From: Pedobacter nyackensis
GTDB lineage: Bacteria > Bacteroidota > Bacteroidia > Sphingobacteriales > Sphingobacteriaceae
Reading direction: 5' to 3'
Length of the DNA stretch: 64,000 nt
NCBI RefSeq assembly: GCF_900176505.1
Contig: NZ_FWYB01000005.1
Coordinates: 1 to 64,000 of the forward strand
Numbering within the stretch: the first letter of the stretch is position 1; each line of letters starts with the position of its first letter. Of this stretch, positions 10,501 to 19,200 are shown one piece after another. The notes beneath the pieces are model-generated. The model did not search any database. It saw only the letters and a list, made by a program, of their open reading frames with translations, and was not told the DNA's origin. The translations under genes and the position numbers were made by a program.

Positions 10501-10749
10501 TTTAAAATCAATGGCTTTTACCCCGCTAACAAAAATCAGTACTTTCTGGAACTCGTTGGCCATAAAGCCATCCATATAAGCCGGTGTAAGTCCGCCATAA
10601 GGCATGGCTATATAAATTACCGGAAGTTCAACTTTAGGGAATATATCGACATTTATATTTCGTATTGCTGTGAAAGAGAAATAGGCGATAGCAATTATAG
10701 CTACCATTATAGTGAGTGGTTTTTTTAGGGCAAACCTAATCATATTCAT
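7561..10749 (-). CDS. RND family efflux pump, inner-membrane permease
   Basis: A 1062-residue resistance-nodulation-division transporter of usual length with twelve predicted membrane helices, in two halves each with a large periplasmic loop. It uses the proton gradient to move substrate into the adaptor/TolC conduit. The TM4 proton-relay region reads GILVDEATVTIEN: D400 and E401 occupy the positions of the two Asp residues of AcrB, so the second Asp is Glu here, and the sequence matches neither the classic drug (DD) nor heavy-metal (DGAVV) signature. The start at 10749 is five bases after the TolC gene stop, implying translational coupling. Small lipophilic compounds are more likely substrates than metals, but this is weakly supported. 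Confidence 0.95.
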   Translation of the reverse strand: MNMIRFALKKPLTIMVAIIAIAYFSFTAIRNINVDIFPKVELPVIYIAMPYGGLTPAYMDGFMANEFQKVLIFVSGVKAIDFKSVQGFTLMKLTFYPGADMAQASGEVSAQVSRAMGFLPPGAVPPQVVRFDGSSMPIGQLVFESPKRSITELQTLALTKIRPMFVTIPGVTAPAPFGGNVRTMVVKVNPELMQSYGLSAQEVTMAIAKNNFPSPAGNIRIGDQNLMSPLNSVAKGPEEFLNIPVKLTAGNTIFIKDIASVEDAADVTTGYAIINGKRSVYLPVIKKADASTLKVVENLKASIPKLKAAMPEDVDIKYVFDQSGYIERSLENLIHEGVLGALLTGIMVFLFLGDSRGALIVVLTIPIAILSAVIMLYMFGQTINVMTLSGLALAIGILVDEATVTIENIHQHFEMEKPKQRAILDALLEISIPKILILFCILAVLIPSFMMTGIPKDMFMPLSMAVAFAMIASFIASQTFVPILANWLMKPELLVHHKPNNQKKPLTRFEKFKHGYLAITKYGQNKIAGVLGIYTLIVLVLITTGSLIIGTDILPASNSGDIQLRIIAPEGSRLEKSEAYLKKVTSIIQEQLPENAIKISSAFVGLQPSATAINPIFLFTSGSHESVLQVSIDQHLFTGSIADLKESIRKEIQSSIPELKVSFEPIELVEKIMSQGAMTPIQIKVAAAQLKGAEKFAKKIEAELLKIPSLRDVRIAEPLNSPSVQINVNRELAAQFGLTMEDVARTLTIATSSTRFTNKNLWVDPKSGLVFQVQVQIPEADMQSLDKLRSLPLKSGASGPVLEDVATLSLTKLPAQVNREGPNRYASILANTHQSDLGTASKAVKEAIDTIGEAPRGVIVSTEGLMQLLDDTLSGLQTGLLVAIVVIFLMLTAYYQSFAVSGLILSVVPAVIGGSLIMLIICGSTLNLQSYMGIIMSVGVSVSNAVLMINQAEVNRLKHGLDSRQAAFLAASSRLRPIIMTTLAMIAGMIPMSLGMGEGGEQVAPLGQAVIGGLLLSTLTALLVLPHLYTLVMKNKTRNSPSLDPDDPENSNLKNVLIPTGQ

Positions 10750-10754
10750 AGTGC

Positions 10755-12131
10755 TTAATTAAAATGGTTGAGTAAATAAGAAAAGTCGCCCGAAATTTCA
10801 GCCTGAGCAGTAATCAGGTTCCAGTAATTCTGACCGGCTTGAATGTTTTCACGTTCTGCAGCCTCTAGTAAAGACTGGATCTGAAGTAGTTCTGTAAGAT
10901 TGATCAATCCGCTTTCATAGCGGGACAAATAAAGTTCGTATGCATCGGAGGCCTTTTTAAATGCCTTATCACTTTCTTTGAGTAGTTGCTGCTGTTGGGT
11001 AATTCTCGATGATAAAGCCTGCAAAGAAGTACTCATTTGTAACCTTTGAAGATTGTATTTCGCCTGAACTCCCTGAATGGTTTTTTTTGATCGTTTCTTT
11101 TCAAGGGAACTGGTGTAGGCTCCGCTGATATTCCAGGTCAATCCGATTCCTACAAGATAATTGTCTGCAAAATTCTGGTATCCTGAGCCTAGACCATTTT
11201 CTGCTATGCCATTTTTTCCAATGCCACTGCCTCTGGTAGATACCCCTCCAAGAACAGATAATGATGGAAAAATTTTGCGAGAAGCTACCTGCTCCATGGC
11301 TTTTTCATACTGCAGTTGCTTATCGATAACCTGAAGATAAGGGTGGTCTTTTTTTACACTATCCGTAGCTATAGCCATGCTGTCACCCATTGCTGGGACT
11401 TGCTCTTGTGGTGACCAATCTCGTAATGGAACGACCTCTTGGAAGTTTATCTTACTTGCTTCATATTTGCCCAGCCATTCATGTCTGACTGCCAAAGCTT
11501 GTGAATAAGCCGAGGAAGCAAGGGCCGTATCCGCTCCGGGTTTTAGGCCCGCCAATGATAGACTAACCGATAAATCGAGGATTTGATTAACGCGTTTCAC
11601 ATTTTTTTCAGCCCAGTTTAAATTGGCATGGCTGTAATAAATATCAAGATATAGCCGGCTAACTTTGGAATGCAAGGATAATTGTGCGGCATCATAGCTG
11701 CTTTGAGCACCCTGAGCCTGGTATTCAGCGGCATCAATTGCTTTACGCTGCTTTCCAAATTCAAAAACTTTCCAGTCCATAACAACTGAGCCAAAAGTGT
11801 TGCCAGTTGCCTGAACTCCGCTACCTATGGGTGTATTGTTACCTGTGACATTAAAAACACCTGGAACCGGAAAAAATGCGCCGCTACTTCCCTGAAAAGT
11901 TCCATAAGAATTCTGTGCCTGTAGCTGTACTTGTGGGATGGCTCTGCTTTGGACTTCCTTTTTACGGATCTGATATTCTCCTACGGTAGCAGCACGCTCG
12001 GCCAGGCCCGGATAAGTTCGATCAGCTTCAGCAAAAGCTTCTTTGAGTGTTAATGTATTTTTCTGTTGGGCTTTTAGTTGCGCGGCAAATGCAATCAACA
12101 CCAAACATGTTAGTTGAAGAGTATACTTCAT
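10755..12131 (-). CDS. TolC-like outer-membrane efflux protein
   Basis: A 458-residue outer-membrane factor of the OEP/TolC family. A signal peptide (to about AAQLKAQ) is followed by two repeated halves rich in long coiled helices, and the conserved ending GLINLTELLQIQSLLEAAEREN is typical of the family. It would form the trimeric beta-barrel and periplasmic tunnel that receives substrate from the pump encoded next. It is read just before the pump gene and 100 bases after a small lipoprotein gene on the same strand. No exact TAnnTTTG element was found in that 100-base gap, so transcription may come from upstream of the lipoprotein. Confidence 0.93.
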   Translation of the reverse strand: MKYTLQLTCLVLIAFAAQLKAQQKNTLTLKEAFAEADRTYPGLAERAATVGEYQIRKKEVQSRAIPQVQLQAQNSYGTFQGSSGAFFPVPGVFNVTGNNTPIGSGVQATGNTFGSVVMDWKVFEFGKQRKAIDAAEYQAQGAQSSYDAAQLSLHSKVSRLYLDIYYSHANLNWAEKNVKRVNQILDLSVSLSLAGLKPGADTALASSAYSQALAVRHEWLGKYEASKINFQEVVPLRDWSPQEQVPAMGDSMAIATDSVKKDHPYLQVIDKQLQYEKAMEQVASRKIFPSLSVLGGVSTRGSGIGKNGIAENGLGSGYQNFADNYLVGIGLTWNISGAYTSSLEKKRSKKTIQGVQAKYNLQRLQMSTSLQALSSRITQQQQLLKESDKAFKKASDAYELYLSRYESGLINLTELLQIQSLLEAAERENIQAGQNYWNLITAQAEISGDFSYLLNHFN

Positions 12132-12231
12132 TCTCTTTAAATGTTAGATTATAGAATTGAGCAAATAGTAAACTAGTACCGGTATTTAATCCAGTACATA
12201 AGGGGCAGTAAGAAACTGCAATTCGCTAATT

Positions 12232-12672
12232 CTATATTAAGAGAAGTCTGTTTTGTAGAAACAGAGAAAGCTCGGGCCAACGCAGTAGTGAATACGGAAT
12301 TGGTAGCTGTAAATGATTGTTAAAGACAGCGAGCAGGGAAATAAGGAAAGCTGGTAGCACGAAATAGAGCACCATAAATGTTTCGTTTCCTGAATTGTGC
12401 TGACTAACAAAGGATAGTAGATTGTCTTTAGCGTCGGTTAGCTTTTCACAAGTTGTAGAAAGCGCATCTAGTTTGCCATTGGCCGTTAAACCTGTTTTAT
12501 TCGGCTTACCGGTCTGCATGTTTGACAGGGGAGGAGTTGAAAGAAAATGTTGGATGCCTTTTCTCACGGCGCAGGATGAAAGCACAACAAGTATAATCAA
12601 CAGGCAAGCACTTAGAAGCTTGTAGCTTTTAAGATTTATTCTGTTTAATTTATACTCCATTGATTTTTTCAT
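12232..12672 (-). CDS. Small lipoprotein with C-terminal membrane segment, unknown function
   Basis: A 146-residue protein I do not recognise. It has a signal peptide with lipobox VVLSSC (Cys at about residue 34), a polar stretch with one further Cys, then a hydrophobic segment (about residues 98-117, MVLYFVLPAFLISLLAVF) and a short tail. It lies on the same strand 100 bases before the TolC gene, so it is probably the first gene of the efflux operon and may be an accessory or a sensor; that is inference. A promoter-like TACTTTTG ends only five bases before this start, so the mRNA is probably leaderless or starts at the Met at 12660. Alternative: an unrelated single gene. Confidence 0.6.
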   Translation of the reverse strand: MKKSMEYKLNRINLKSYKLLSACLLIILVVLSSCAVRKGIQHFLSTPPLSNMQTGKPNKTGLTANGKLDALSTTCEKLTDAKDNLLSFVSQHNSGNETFMVLYFVLPAFLISLLAVFNNHLQLPIPYSLLRWPELSLFLQNRLLLI

Positions 12673-12677
12673 TGCAG

Positions 12678-12685
12678 CAAAAGTA
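12678..12685 (-). promoter_or_regulatory. -7 element TACTTTTG for the RND-operon lipoprotein
   Basis: An exact match to the Bacteroidota -7 consensus TAnnTTTG, ending five bases before the ATG at 12672. No TTTG is seen at the -33 position; TTTT stands about 22 bases upstream. The geometry leaves no room for a leader. Confidence 0.6.
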
Positions 12686-12767
12686 GGGTTTTTAATCTGA
12701 ACGAGGTAAAAGATTGTTTTTTAAACCACAATATTAAATACCCTTCTTTTTTCCATACTTCAAAGTA

Positions 12768-13706
12768 CTAACTTATTACGTTTTTCGAAATCAAGGTATT
12801 TGACCATTGTTTGATACCTTCTTCATAAGTACTAGGTTTAAAATTAAAAGCTTTTTCAAATTTTGAGGAGTCTAAATGATAATCGTGGTCATATTGATAA
12901 TACATTTCCACTGTCCCTGCAACGACCTTTTTAAATAAACCAACCATTTGCAGCATCAATTTATTCACCGTAGTAAAGTTGCCCTTTGCACCAAAAATGT
13001 CCGCGGCCAATGTAATCATCTCCTGACCGGTTATTGGTGTGGCAGTTGGCAGGTGCCAGATCTGATTCCCAGAAGCTTCGTGCTGGCCCAGCAAATACAT
13101 TGCTTTTCCCGTATCAGGGATATAAGTGAAATTATGGAGTTTCTTAGGATCGCCGATCCATTGCGCAGTTTGGTGTTTAGCAAATTTATCCAGCACCATG
13201 CTGCCCAGGAAGCTATTCATAGAATCGGTGCCATAAAAATCAGCAGCTCTGGCAATCGTAGCCTGAATATTGCCCGACTTCACTTCTTCCATTAGCTGAG
13301 TGGCAATTTTCGCCCTGACTTCACCCTTTACACTTACAGGATTGTAAGGGGTACTCTCCAACATTGGGCCATTGACTAATCCATACATATATACGTTATC
13401 AAAAAATAGCAGTCTGGCTTGTGTTTCCTTTGCTACATTGATTAGGTTCTGCATGATGACTGGCCATTGTTGCTTCCAGATTCCTTTATCATAAACCAGT
13501 CCTGCACACATATAGATGACCGTTGATCCTTTCACAGCGTCCAATACTTCTGAATAGTTCAACAAATCTGCCTTTCTCCAGGTCATCCGGGCATCGGTAG
13601 TCTTTACCGGCCTCCTGCTAACCAGTCGTACTTCTTCATTATGCTTTAACAATTCACGTGTCAGCGCATTTGCTGATGGCCCGCCGGCTCCCAATATGGT
13701 ATGCAT
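12768..13706 (-). CDS. NAD(P)-binding epimerase/dehydratase-like protein (extended SDR)
   Basis: A 312-residue Rossmann-fold protein of the NAD-dependent epimerase/dehydratase or NmrA-like group. The nucleotide-binding loop is at the N-terminus (ILGAGGPSANAL, a variant of GxxGxxG). The mid-protein YMYGLVNG segment carries the Tyr of a degenerate active site (YxxxK is not intact). It could be a sugar-nucleotide or small-molecule reductase, or a redox sensor; the substrate is unknown. It follows the Crp/Fnr gene by 72 bases, but a TAnnTTTG element in that gap suggests it also has its own promoter. Confidence 0.8.
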   Translation of the reverse strand: MHTILGAGGPSANALTRELLKHNEEVRLVSRRPVKTTDARMTWRKADLLNYSEVLDAVKGSTVIYMCAGLVYDKGIWKQQWPVIMQNLINVAKETQARLLFFDNVYMYGLVNGPMLESTPYNPVSVKGEVRAKIATQLMEEVKSGNIQATIARAADFYGTDSMNSFLGSMVLDKFAKHQTAQWIGDPKKLHNFTYIPDTGKAMYLLGQHEASGNQIWHLPTATPITGQEMITLAADIFGAKGNFTTVNKLMLQMVGLFKKVVAGTVEMYYQYDHDYHLDSSKFEKAFNFKPSTYEEGIKQWSNTLISKNVIS

Positions 13707-13728
13707 AGTTTTTGGTTTTGATCTACGT

Positions 13729-13736
13729 CAAAGGTA
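13729..13736 (-). promoter_or_regulatory. -7 element TACCTTTG for the SDR gene
   Basis: An exact TAnnTTTG match 22 bases before the SDR start codon. A TTTG lies at 13753-13756, 16 bases upstream, a short -33 spacing. Confidence 0.5.
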
Positions 13737-13778
13737 AGCGGCTGTAGGTGTTCAAAACGTTAACAAAAGATAAGCATT

Positions 13779-14402
13779 TCAGCTGGTTACAGGTCCTCTT
13801 AAAGTCCTTTTACGAATTCTTGAAAGAGAAACCGGGGTAATACCCAGAAAATTGGCCACATAATGCTGAGGAATACGCAATAGTAAGCCGGCCTGATTTT
13901 CAAGCATGGTTAAGTAACGTTCTTCGGGGCTTTGCACAATGAAAGCAGTAATCCGATCTTCATAGCAACAGATATAATATTCGGCTATTAACCTGCCAAA
14001 CTGCTCCATCTTAAAGGCAAGCTTAGGATGAGCCAATAGCTGCTGCATATCTTCATAAGCAATCAAAATCAATTCCGTATCCTCCATGGCCTGGATGCAG
14101 GTGAGGCTTGGCTCTTGTTTGAGGTAACTTTTATAAGAACTTACAAATTCATTTTCAAAGCAAAAATATCCTGTAATTTCTGCTCCATCCTTTACATGGT
14201 AAAATCTTAAAGAGCCCTTAATCACGAAACCTACATGCTTGCAAACTTTACCATGAACTACAAAGTGATCTTTCTTTTTAATGCTTGAAGCCATTAAATA
14301 AGGAGTAAGTTCGATCCACTCCGCATCGGAAAAAGTAACGAATTTTGCGAGTCCTTCCTTAAATATCTGCAATGTTGTTTTAGAAATCATTTGATTTTTC
14401 AT
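13779..14402 (-). CDS. Crp/Fnr family transcriptional regulator
   Basis: A 207-residue regulator with an N-terminal cyclic-nucleotide-binding-type beta-roll (about residues 25-140, including VHGKVCKHVGFVIKGSLRFYHV) and a short C-terminal winged helix ending in LGITPVSLSRIRKR, the DNA-reading helix. No Cys cluster for an Fe-S centre is seen, and the phosphate-binding cassette of true CRP is not evident, so the effector is unknown. Such short Crp relatives are common in Bacteroidota and often sit beside one target gene; here the SDR gene follows. It diverges from the ECF sigma gene starting at 14556. A second Met at 14390 is an alternative start. Confidence 0.87.
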   Translation of the reverse strand: MKNQMISKTTLQIFKEGLAKFVTFSDAEWIELTPYLMASSIKKKDHFVVHGKVCKHVGFVIKGSLRFYHVKDGAEITGYFCFENEFVSSYKSYLKQEPSLTCIQAMEDTELILIAYEDMQQLLAHPKLAFKMEQFGRLIAEYYICCYEDRITAFIVQSPEERYLTMLENQAGLLLRIPQHYVANFLGITPVSLSRIRKRTLRGPVTS

Positions 14403-14536
14403 GATTAAGCCCGAATTCTATGTTTATAAAAGTAGAGAAAAATAAACATTGGTGGACAGCACATTTTTATTGGCATAAAAAAAAGAATACCGGATTCATT
14501 TAACATTTTGTTAATATGTCTGTCATTTGGCAGGTC

Positions 14537-14544
14537 TAATTTTG
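14537..14544 (+). promoter_or_regulatory. -7 element TAATTTTG for the first ECF sigma gene
   Basis: An exact TAnnTTTG match 11 bases before the ATG at 14556. It lies inside the N-terminal extension that a more upstream start (14508) would require, which favours 14556 as the start. Confidence 0.6.
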
Positions 14545-14555
14545 CTTCATATTTT

Positions 14556-15110
14556 ATGGGCGAAAATAATACTGCCGGGTTTAACGAAGATGATGTACGT
14601 ACACTCGATGACAAAGCATTCGAGGATCTTTACCGTCGCATGTATCCTACGCTTAAAAAGTACGCGATATATCTGGTCAAAGATATGGAAGAGGCACAGC
14701 TCATTTTAAACGATGTGTTTATATCCATATGGAAAAATAAGATTCTGCTCCTTAATGAAAAGGCTTATTTGTTTCGCGCTGTAAAAAATGGAGCCAATAA
14801 CTATCATAAAACTTCCAGATTAAATTTTCAGCATCTGGAGGAAGAGGAAGTTCAGGAAATCATAGATGTCAGGGCTGATCCTTTTCAAACATTTATGTAT
14901 AAGGACAGAATCCGTATGCTTTATGATTTGATAGATCAAATGCCGGAACGCAGGCGTCTTATTTTCTATATGTATAGAATTGAAGGTTTCAGTTATAAGG
15001 AAATTGCATCCTTATTGGATATTTCTGTCCGCACAGTAGAAGATCACCTGGTTAAAGGATTTCAGTTTTTACAGGAAAAGGTCTTGAAAAATGAAGCTGA
15101 ATTCAGATAA
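14556..15110 (+). CDS. RNA polymerase ECF sigma factor (SusCD-locus type)
   Basis: A 184-residue sigma-70 family ECF factor. Region 2 lies in the first half (FEDLYRRMYPTLKKYAIYLV through FISIWKNK) and region 4 at the C-terminus (GFSYKEIASLLDISVRTVEDHL, the -35-recognition helix-turn-helix). It directs polymerase to its own locus once released by the FecR-type anti-sigma encoded next. The start MGENNTAG is chosen because a -7 element overlaps the codons further upstream. It heads the operon FecR, SusC, SusD, phosphatase, the standard arrangement for nutrient-controlled uptake loci of Bacteroidota. Confidence 0.93.
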   Translation: MGENNTAGFNEDDVRTLDDKAFEDLYRRMYPTLKKYAIYLVKDMEEAQLILNDVFISIWKNKILLLNEKAYLFRAVKNGANNYHKTSRLNFQHLEEEEVQEIIDVRADPFQTFMYKDRIRMLYDLIDQMPERRRLIFYMYRIEGFSYKEIASLLDISVRTVEDHLVKGFQFLQEKVLKNEAEFR

Positions 15111-15201
15111 ATTGAACTTAACTATTTCTTAATAGAACCTTAACATTTTTCGACCCGTAATCGCAGCCTGAATCTTGTCTTGTAGTTATAAAAGCATAAC
15201 G

Positions 15202-16218
15202 ATGGACCAAGAAACCTGGAAATTAGTACTCGATTATTTATCTGCAAAGGAGCAGGGCAAGGTGCAGGAATTGGCAGATTTGGAGAAGCATTTGCAGAAC
15301 TGGCTTCGCAAAGATCCTAAGCACCAACAGGAGTTGGATCAGGCTATATGGCTTTGGGAAAGCACTGCTATGGCGCCACAAAATGAATCCTGGAAAGAAA
15401 GTTTTGCTGGCATCCAGACTTTAGTGCAAACAGAAAAGCCTGCAAAAAATAAAACATTTATAATTTGGTCGGCTGCAGCAGCAATTGTGACTGCGATGGC
15501 GATGTTTATCTTATTTAATAAAAGCGAGCAAAGGTTTTTACCAAATAATCAAATAGCCTGGATCACGAAAGTGTCAGGTCCTGGAAAGATTACCAATATC
15601 ATGCTTCCGGACAGTACCGAGATTTGGCTAAATGCAGGAAGTAGCATCAGCTTCCCAGACAACATCAAACAGGCTTCTTTTCGAACGGTTAAATTGAACG
15701 GAGAGGCCTTCTTTAAAGTGAAGCGTGATCCAAAACATCCTTTTATCGTACACAGCTTAAACATCCAGACCAGAGTATTGGGGACAAGCTTTAATATCCG
15801 TGCATGGGGAAAATCCAGTCCTGAAGTAACAGTGCTTACAGGTAAGGTTGCGGTATCTAGGGATTCCGCAGGAGTACAGTCGAAAGCCATTCATCTCATA
15901 CCCAATCAAAAGGGTGTTTGCGATTTAAAATCAGGATTGCTACATCTTGAAAATGTAGAAGATGCCCATTTTGCCATTGGTTGGACTGAAGGGAAGATGA
16001 CATTTGATCAAACTCCGATGGAAGAGGTATTTGAAGCAATAGAACGCCGGTATGCAGTTAAGATTAGAACAGATCACTCTTTCAAACCTTGCAAACTCAC
16101 CGCAAAATTTGATAACGTCAGCATAAATGAAGTATTAAAAACCATTCAAATGACTTTAGATATCCGTTACACCATTAACAAACAGACAATTTATATAAAA
16201 GGAGGTAAATGTAATTAG
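15202..16218 (+). CDS. FecR-type anti-sigma factor
   Basis: A 338-residue inner-membrane protein with a cytoplasmic N-terminal sigma-binding part, one membrane helix (about residues 86-103, IWSAAAAIVTAMAMFILF), a periplasmic FecR domain (about 110-215, with LPDSTEIWLNAGSSISFP and TRVLGTSFNIRAW), and a C-terminal STN-like DUF4974 domain. It holds the sigma factor inactive until the SusC-type transporter signals substrate binding. The ATG at 15202 is preferred over a TTG at 15175 because family members begin at about this point. It lies 91 bases after the sigma gene and 76 bases before susC. Confidence 0.92.
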   Translation: MDQETWKLVLDYLSAKEQGKVQELADLEKHLQNWLRKDPKHQQELDQAIWLWESTAMAPQNESWKESFAGIQTLVQTEKPAKNKTFIIWSAAAAIVTAMAMFILFNKSEQRFLPNNQIAWITKVSGPGKITNIMLPDSTEIWLNAGSSISFPDNIKQASFRTVKLNGEAFFKVKRDPKHPFIVHSLNIQTRVLGTSFNIRAWGKSSPEVTVLTGKVAVSRDSAGVQSKAIHLIPNQKGVCDLKSGLLHLENVEDAHFAIGWTEGKMTFDQTPMEEVFEAIERRYAVKIRTDHSFKPCKLTAKFDNVSINEVLKTIQMTLDIRYTINKQTIYIKGGKCN

Positions 16219-16233
16219 ACAACTATACAAAAA

Positions 16234-16266
16234 TAGCCGAAGCATGTTGGCGCACGCTTACGGCTA
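16234..16266 (+). other. Intergenic hairpin between fecR and susC
   Basis: TAGCCG-AAGC (16234-16243) pairs with GCTT-(A)-CGGCTA (16256-16266), a 10-bp stem with one bulged A and a 12-base loop. The following sequence is A/T-rich without a clean U tract. It may act as a leaky terminator or a processing/stability element that sets susC mRNA apart from the regulatory genes. Confidence 0.5.
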
Positions 16267-16294
16267 AGAATTTCAATTTTATTTTAACCCATCA

Positions 16295-19200
16295 ATGATT
16301 AAAACATTCAAAGTTATGAAAAAGTCCGCAGTGACTAATCAATTAATTTTTAAAGTAATGCGTTTTTTTACCCTGATTTATATTTTTCTTTCTGTAATGC
16401 TCTTTGCGGGGCAGGCTTCGCCTGTCAAAGCTCAGGACCTAAACAGTCGGATCAGCTTCAGTTTTAAACACGGTACCTTAACCGAATTACTTAAAAATAT
16501 CGAAAAGAAAACCCGTCTCTCTTTTGTCTATACCAACAATGATGCCGTGTTGAATCGGCGAATTGAAACCATTAAGGCCGATAATGAGTTGGTCAGCAGT
16601 TTACTAAATCGCATATTGACCCCTATGCAACTCACTTACCAGGTTCAGAACAACCAGGTTATTATAAAAAAAGCAATTCGCGTTAAAGGTAAGGTCACTG
16701 ATGAAAAAGGCTTGCCTATACCAGGGGTTAGTGTTATTGAAAAAGGTATGGACAATGTGACTGTTACCAGTTTAAATGGGGAGTATAGTCTAAATGTAAA
16801 GGATGTCTCAGCTGCACTTCTTTTTAGAATGATGGGATATCAGACCCAGGAACTTTCTTTAAACGGTCAGGCGGTAATTAATGTGAACCTTAAACCCGAT
16901 CAAACTGCACTTTCGGAAGTAGTAGTTACCGCATTGGGTATTAAACGTTCTGAAAAGGCACTGGGTTATTCCATTGCAAATGTTAAAGGCAGTGATGTAA
17001 ACACAGTTAAAGAAGTTAATGTCATCAATTCCCTGGCCGGAAAAGTGGCCGGTGTAAATGTGGTCAGTGCAGGTTCTGATCCGGGTTCTTCTGCCTTCAT
17101 CACAATTCGCGGACAATCTTCTATTGCGACAGACAACCAGCCACTTTTTGTTGTGGATGGTGTTCCTGTGGCACATTCCTTACGTGCAACGTCGGAGGTA
17201 GGGCGTTCTTCAGTAGATTATGGTAGCCCCATTGCTGACATCAGCCCGGATGATATTGAAAGTATTACCATATTGAAAGGCGCCAGTGCTGCGGCTTTAT
17301 ATGGTAGTAGGGCAGGAAGTGGCGTGGTGCTGATCACTACAAAGAGTGGTGCGGTAAATAAAAAAGGCTTAGGGCTGAGTTTCAACTCCAATGCCATGTA
17401 CGACCAGGCCTGGATGTTCCCTCATTTCCAAAATCAGTTCGGTGCAGGAGAATATACCGATGACCCGGCTGTTTCTACTACCTCAGCCTGGGGTTCTCGA
17501 TTAGATGTAGGTACCAAACACCTACAATGGAATAGTCCACTTGATGCCAATGGGAAACCAGTACTTACGGATTGGGTTTCACATCCCAACAATGCCAAGG
17601 ATTTTTATGAGACTGGCTCTACTTCTACCAATAACATTGCCATTACCGGTAAGAATGCAGATGGTAATTACAGACTTTCCTATACTAATCTGGTGAATAA
17701 AGGTATTGTACCCAATACAGATTTGAGCAGGAATACTTTAAATCTGGCAGCAACTTATGTCTTGCATCCTAAAGTTAAAATCAGTACTAACCTGGGCTAT
17801 GTAAACAATAAGAGCGATAACCGCCCATCGGCTTACCGGGAAAGCGTAACGCAAATGCTTTATTCGATGCCTTCTAATATGAGCATTAAAGATTTGAGAA
17901 ATTATTGGAAACCAGGCCGGGAAAATATAGAACAATTCTCAGCAGACGATTCGGATAACCCATATTTTGTGGCCTACGAACATACCAATGGCTATGATAG
18001 AAACCGCATAACCGGGAATGTACAGGCTGTGATTGACCTGACCAGTGACCTGAGTTTCATGGCACGGACCGGGCTTGACATGTATAATGAACAACATGAA
18101 ACCAAACGTCCTTTTAGTTCCAAACGTTTTAAATTTGGTGGCTATGGCGTAGATAATAGTTTCTTCAAGGAGCAGAATACGGATTTTCTGTTGAGTTATA
18201 AGAAAACTTTAAATGAAGACTGGTCATTTATCTTGTCTGTTGGCGGTAATCAGATGAATCAAACTGCCAGAAGTACTGCTCAGCGTACCGAAAGTTTGAG
18301 TATTCCCGGAATTTACAACATTAACAATGCACAGGCAGGAACGATAACCAATTCTCAATACAACTCCCGCAAACGGATCAATAGTTTGTATGGAATGGGA
18401 CACGCTTCTTTTAAAGATATGGTGTTCCTGGATGTGACTGGAAGGAATGACTGGTCTAGTACACTTCCTGCAGAAAACAATTCTTATTTCTATCCTTCGG
18501 TTTCCTTAAGCACAGTTTTAACCGATGTATTTAAAGTTAAGTCTGATGTGTTGTCTTTTGCAAAAATCAGAGCTAACTGGGCACAGGTTGGTAGTGATAC
18601 CAATCCTTATCAATTGTTTAATACCGTTCCTTTTAACCAGGATTGGGGTGATGTGAAAAGGGCAACTATTGAATTTAATCTTAAAAATAACTTCTTAAAA
18701 CCAGAGATTGCTACTTCTTATGAATTTGGAGGAGATCTGCGCTTCCTTGATAGTCGTGTGGGACTGGATGTAACCTGGTATAAAACAAACAAAAGAAACC
18801 AGATCATCAATATCCCAACAACCATTGCCTCGGGTGCTTCAAACCGCTTGATCAATGCTGGTAACATTCAGAATAGCGGATGGGAAATTGGCTTCTTCGC
18901 CGTTCCGGTAAAAGCAGCGTTGAAATGGGAAATGAATGTAAACTTCAGCAGGAATGAAAATAAAGTAATCTCTTTGATGGAGGGTTTGCCTGAATACTCT
19001 ATGGGTAGTGCCGATGGAGATAATATCCGTTACCTCATTAAAGAGGGAACCAAAATTGGAGATTTTTATACACCGAGTTATACCAAGGTGCCAAGTGGGC
19101 CAAACGCCGGCGCGGCTTTATTGGATAAAACTGGGCATTACATTCGTAACAATAGCGAATATATCAAAGTAGGTAATTACAATCCTGATTTTACGGTGGG

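Noticed and set aside
12422..12625. Plus-strand open frame opposite the small lipoprotein
   Set aside because: No signal or domain. The minus-strand frame has a proper lipobox and a promoter element, so that one is taken as the gene.
14405..14614. Minus-strand open frame opposite the ECF sigma start
   Set aside because: It overlaps the divergent promoter region and the first codons of a clear sigma factor gene. The translated sequence has no recognisable feature.
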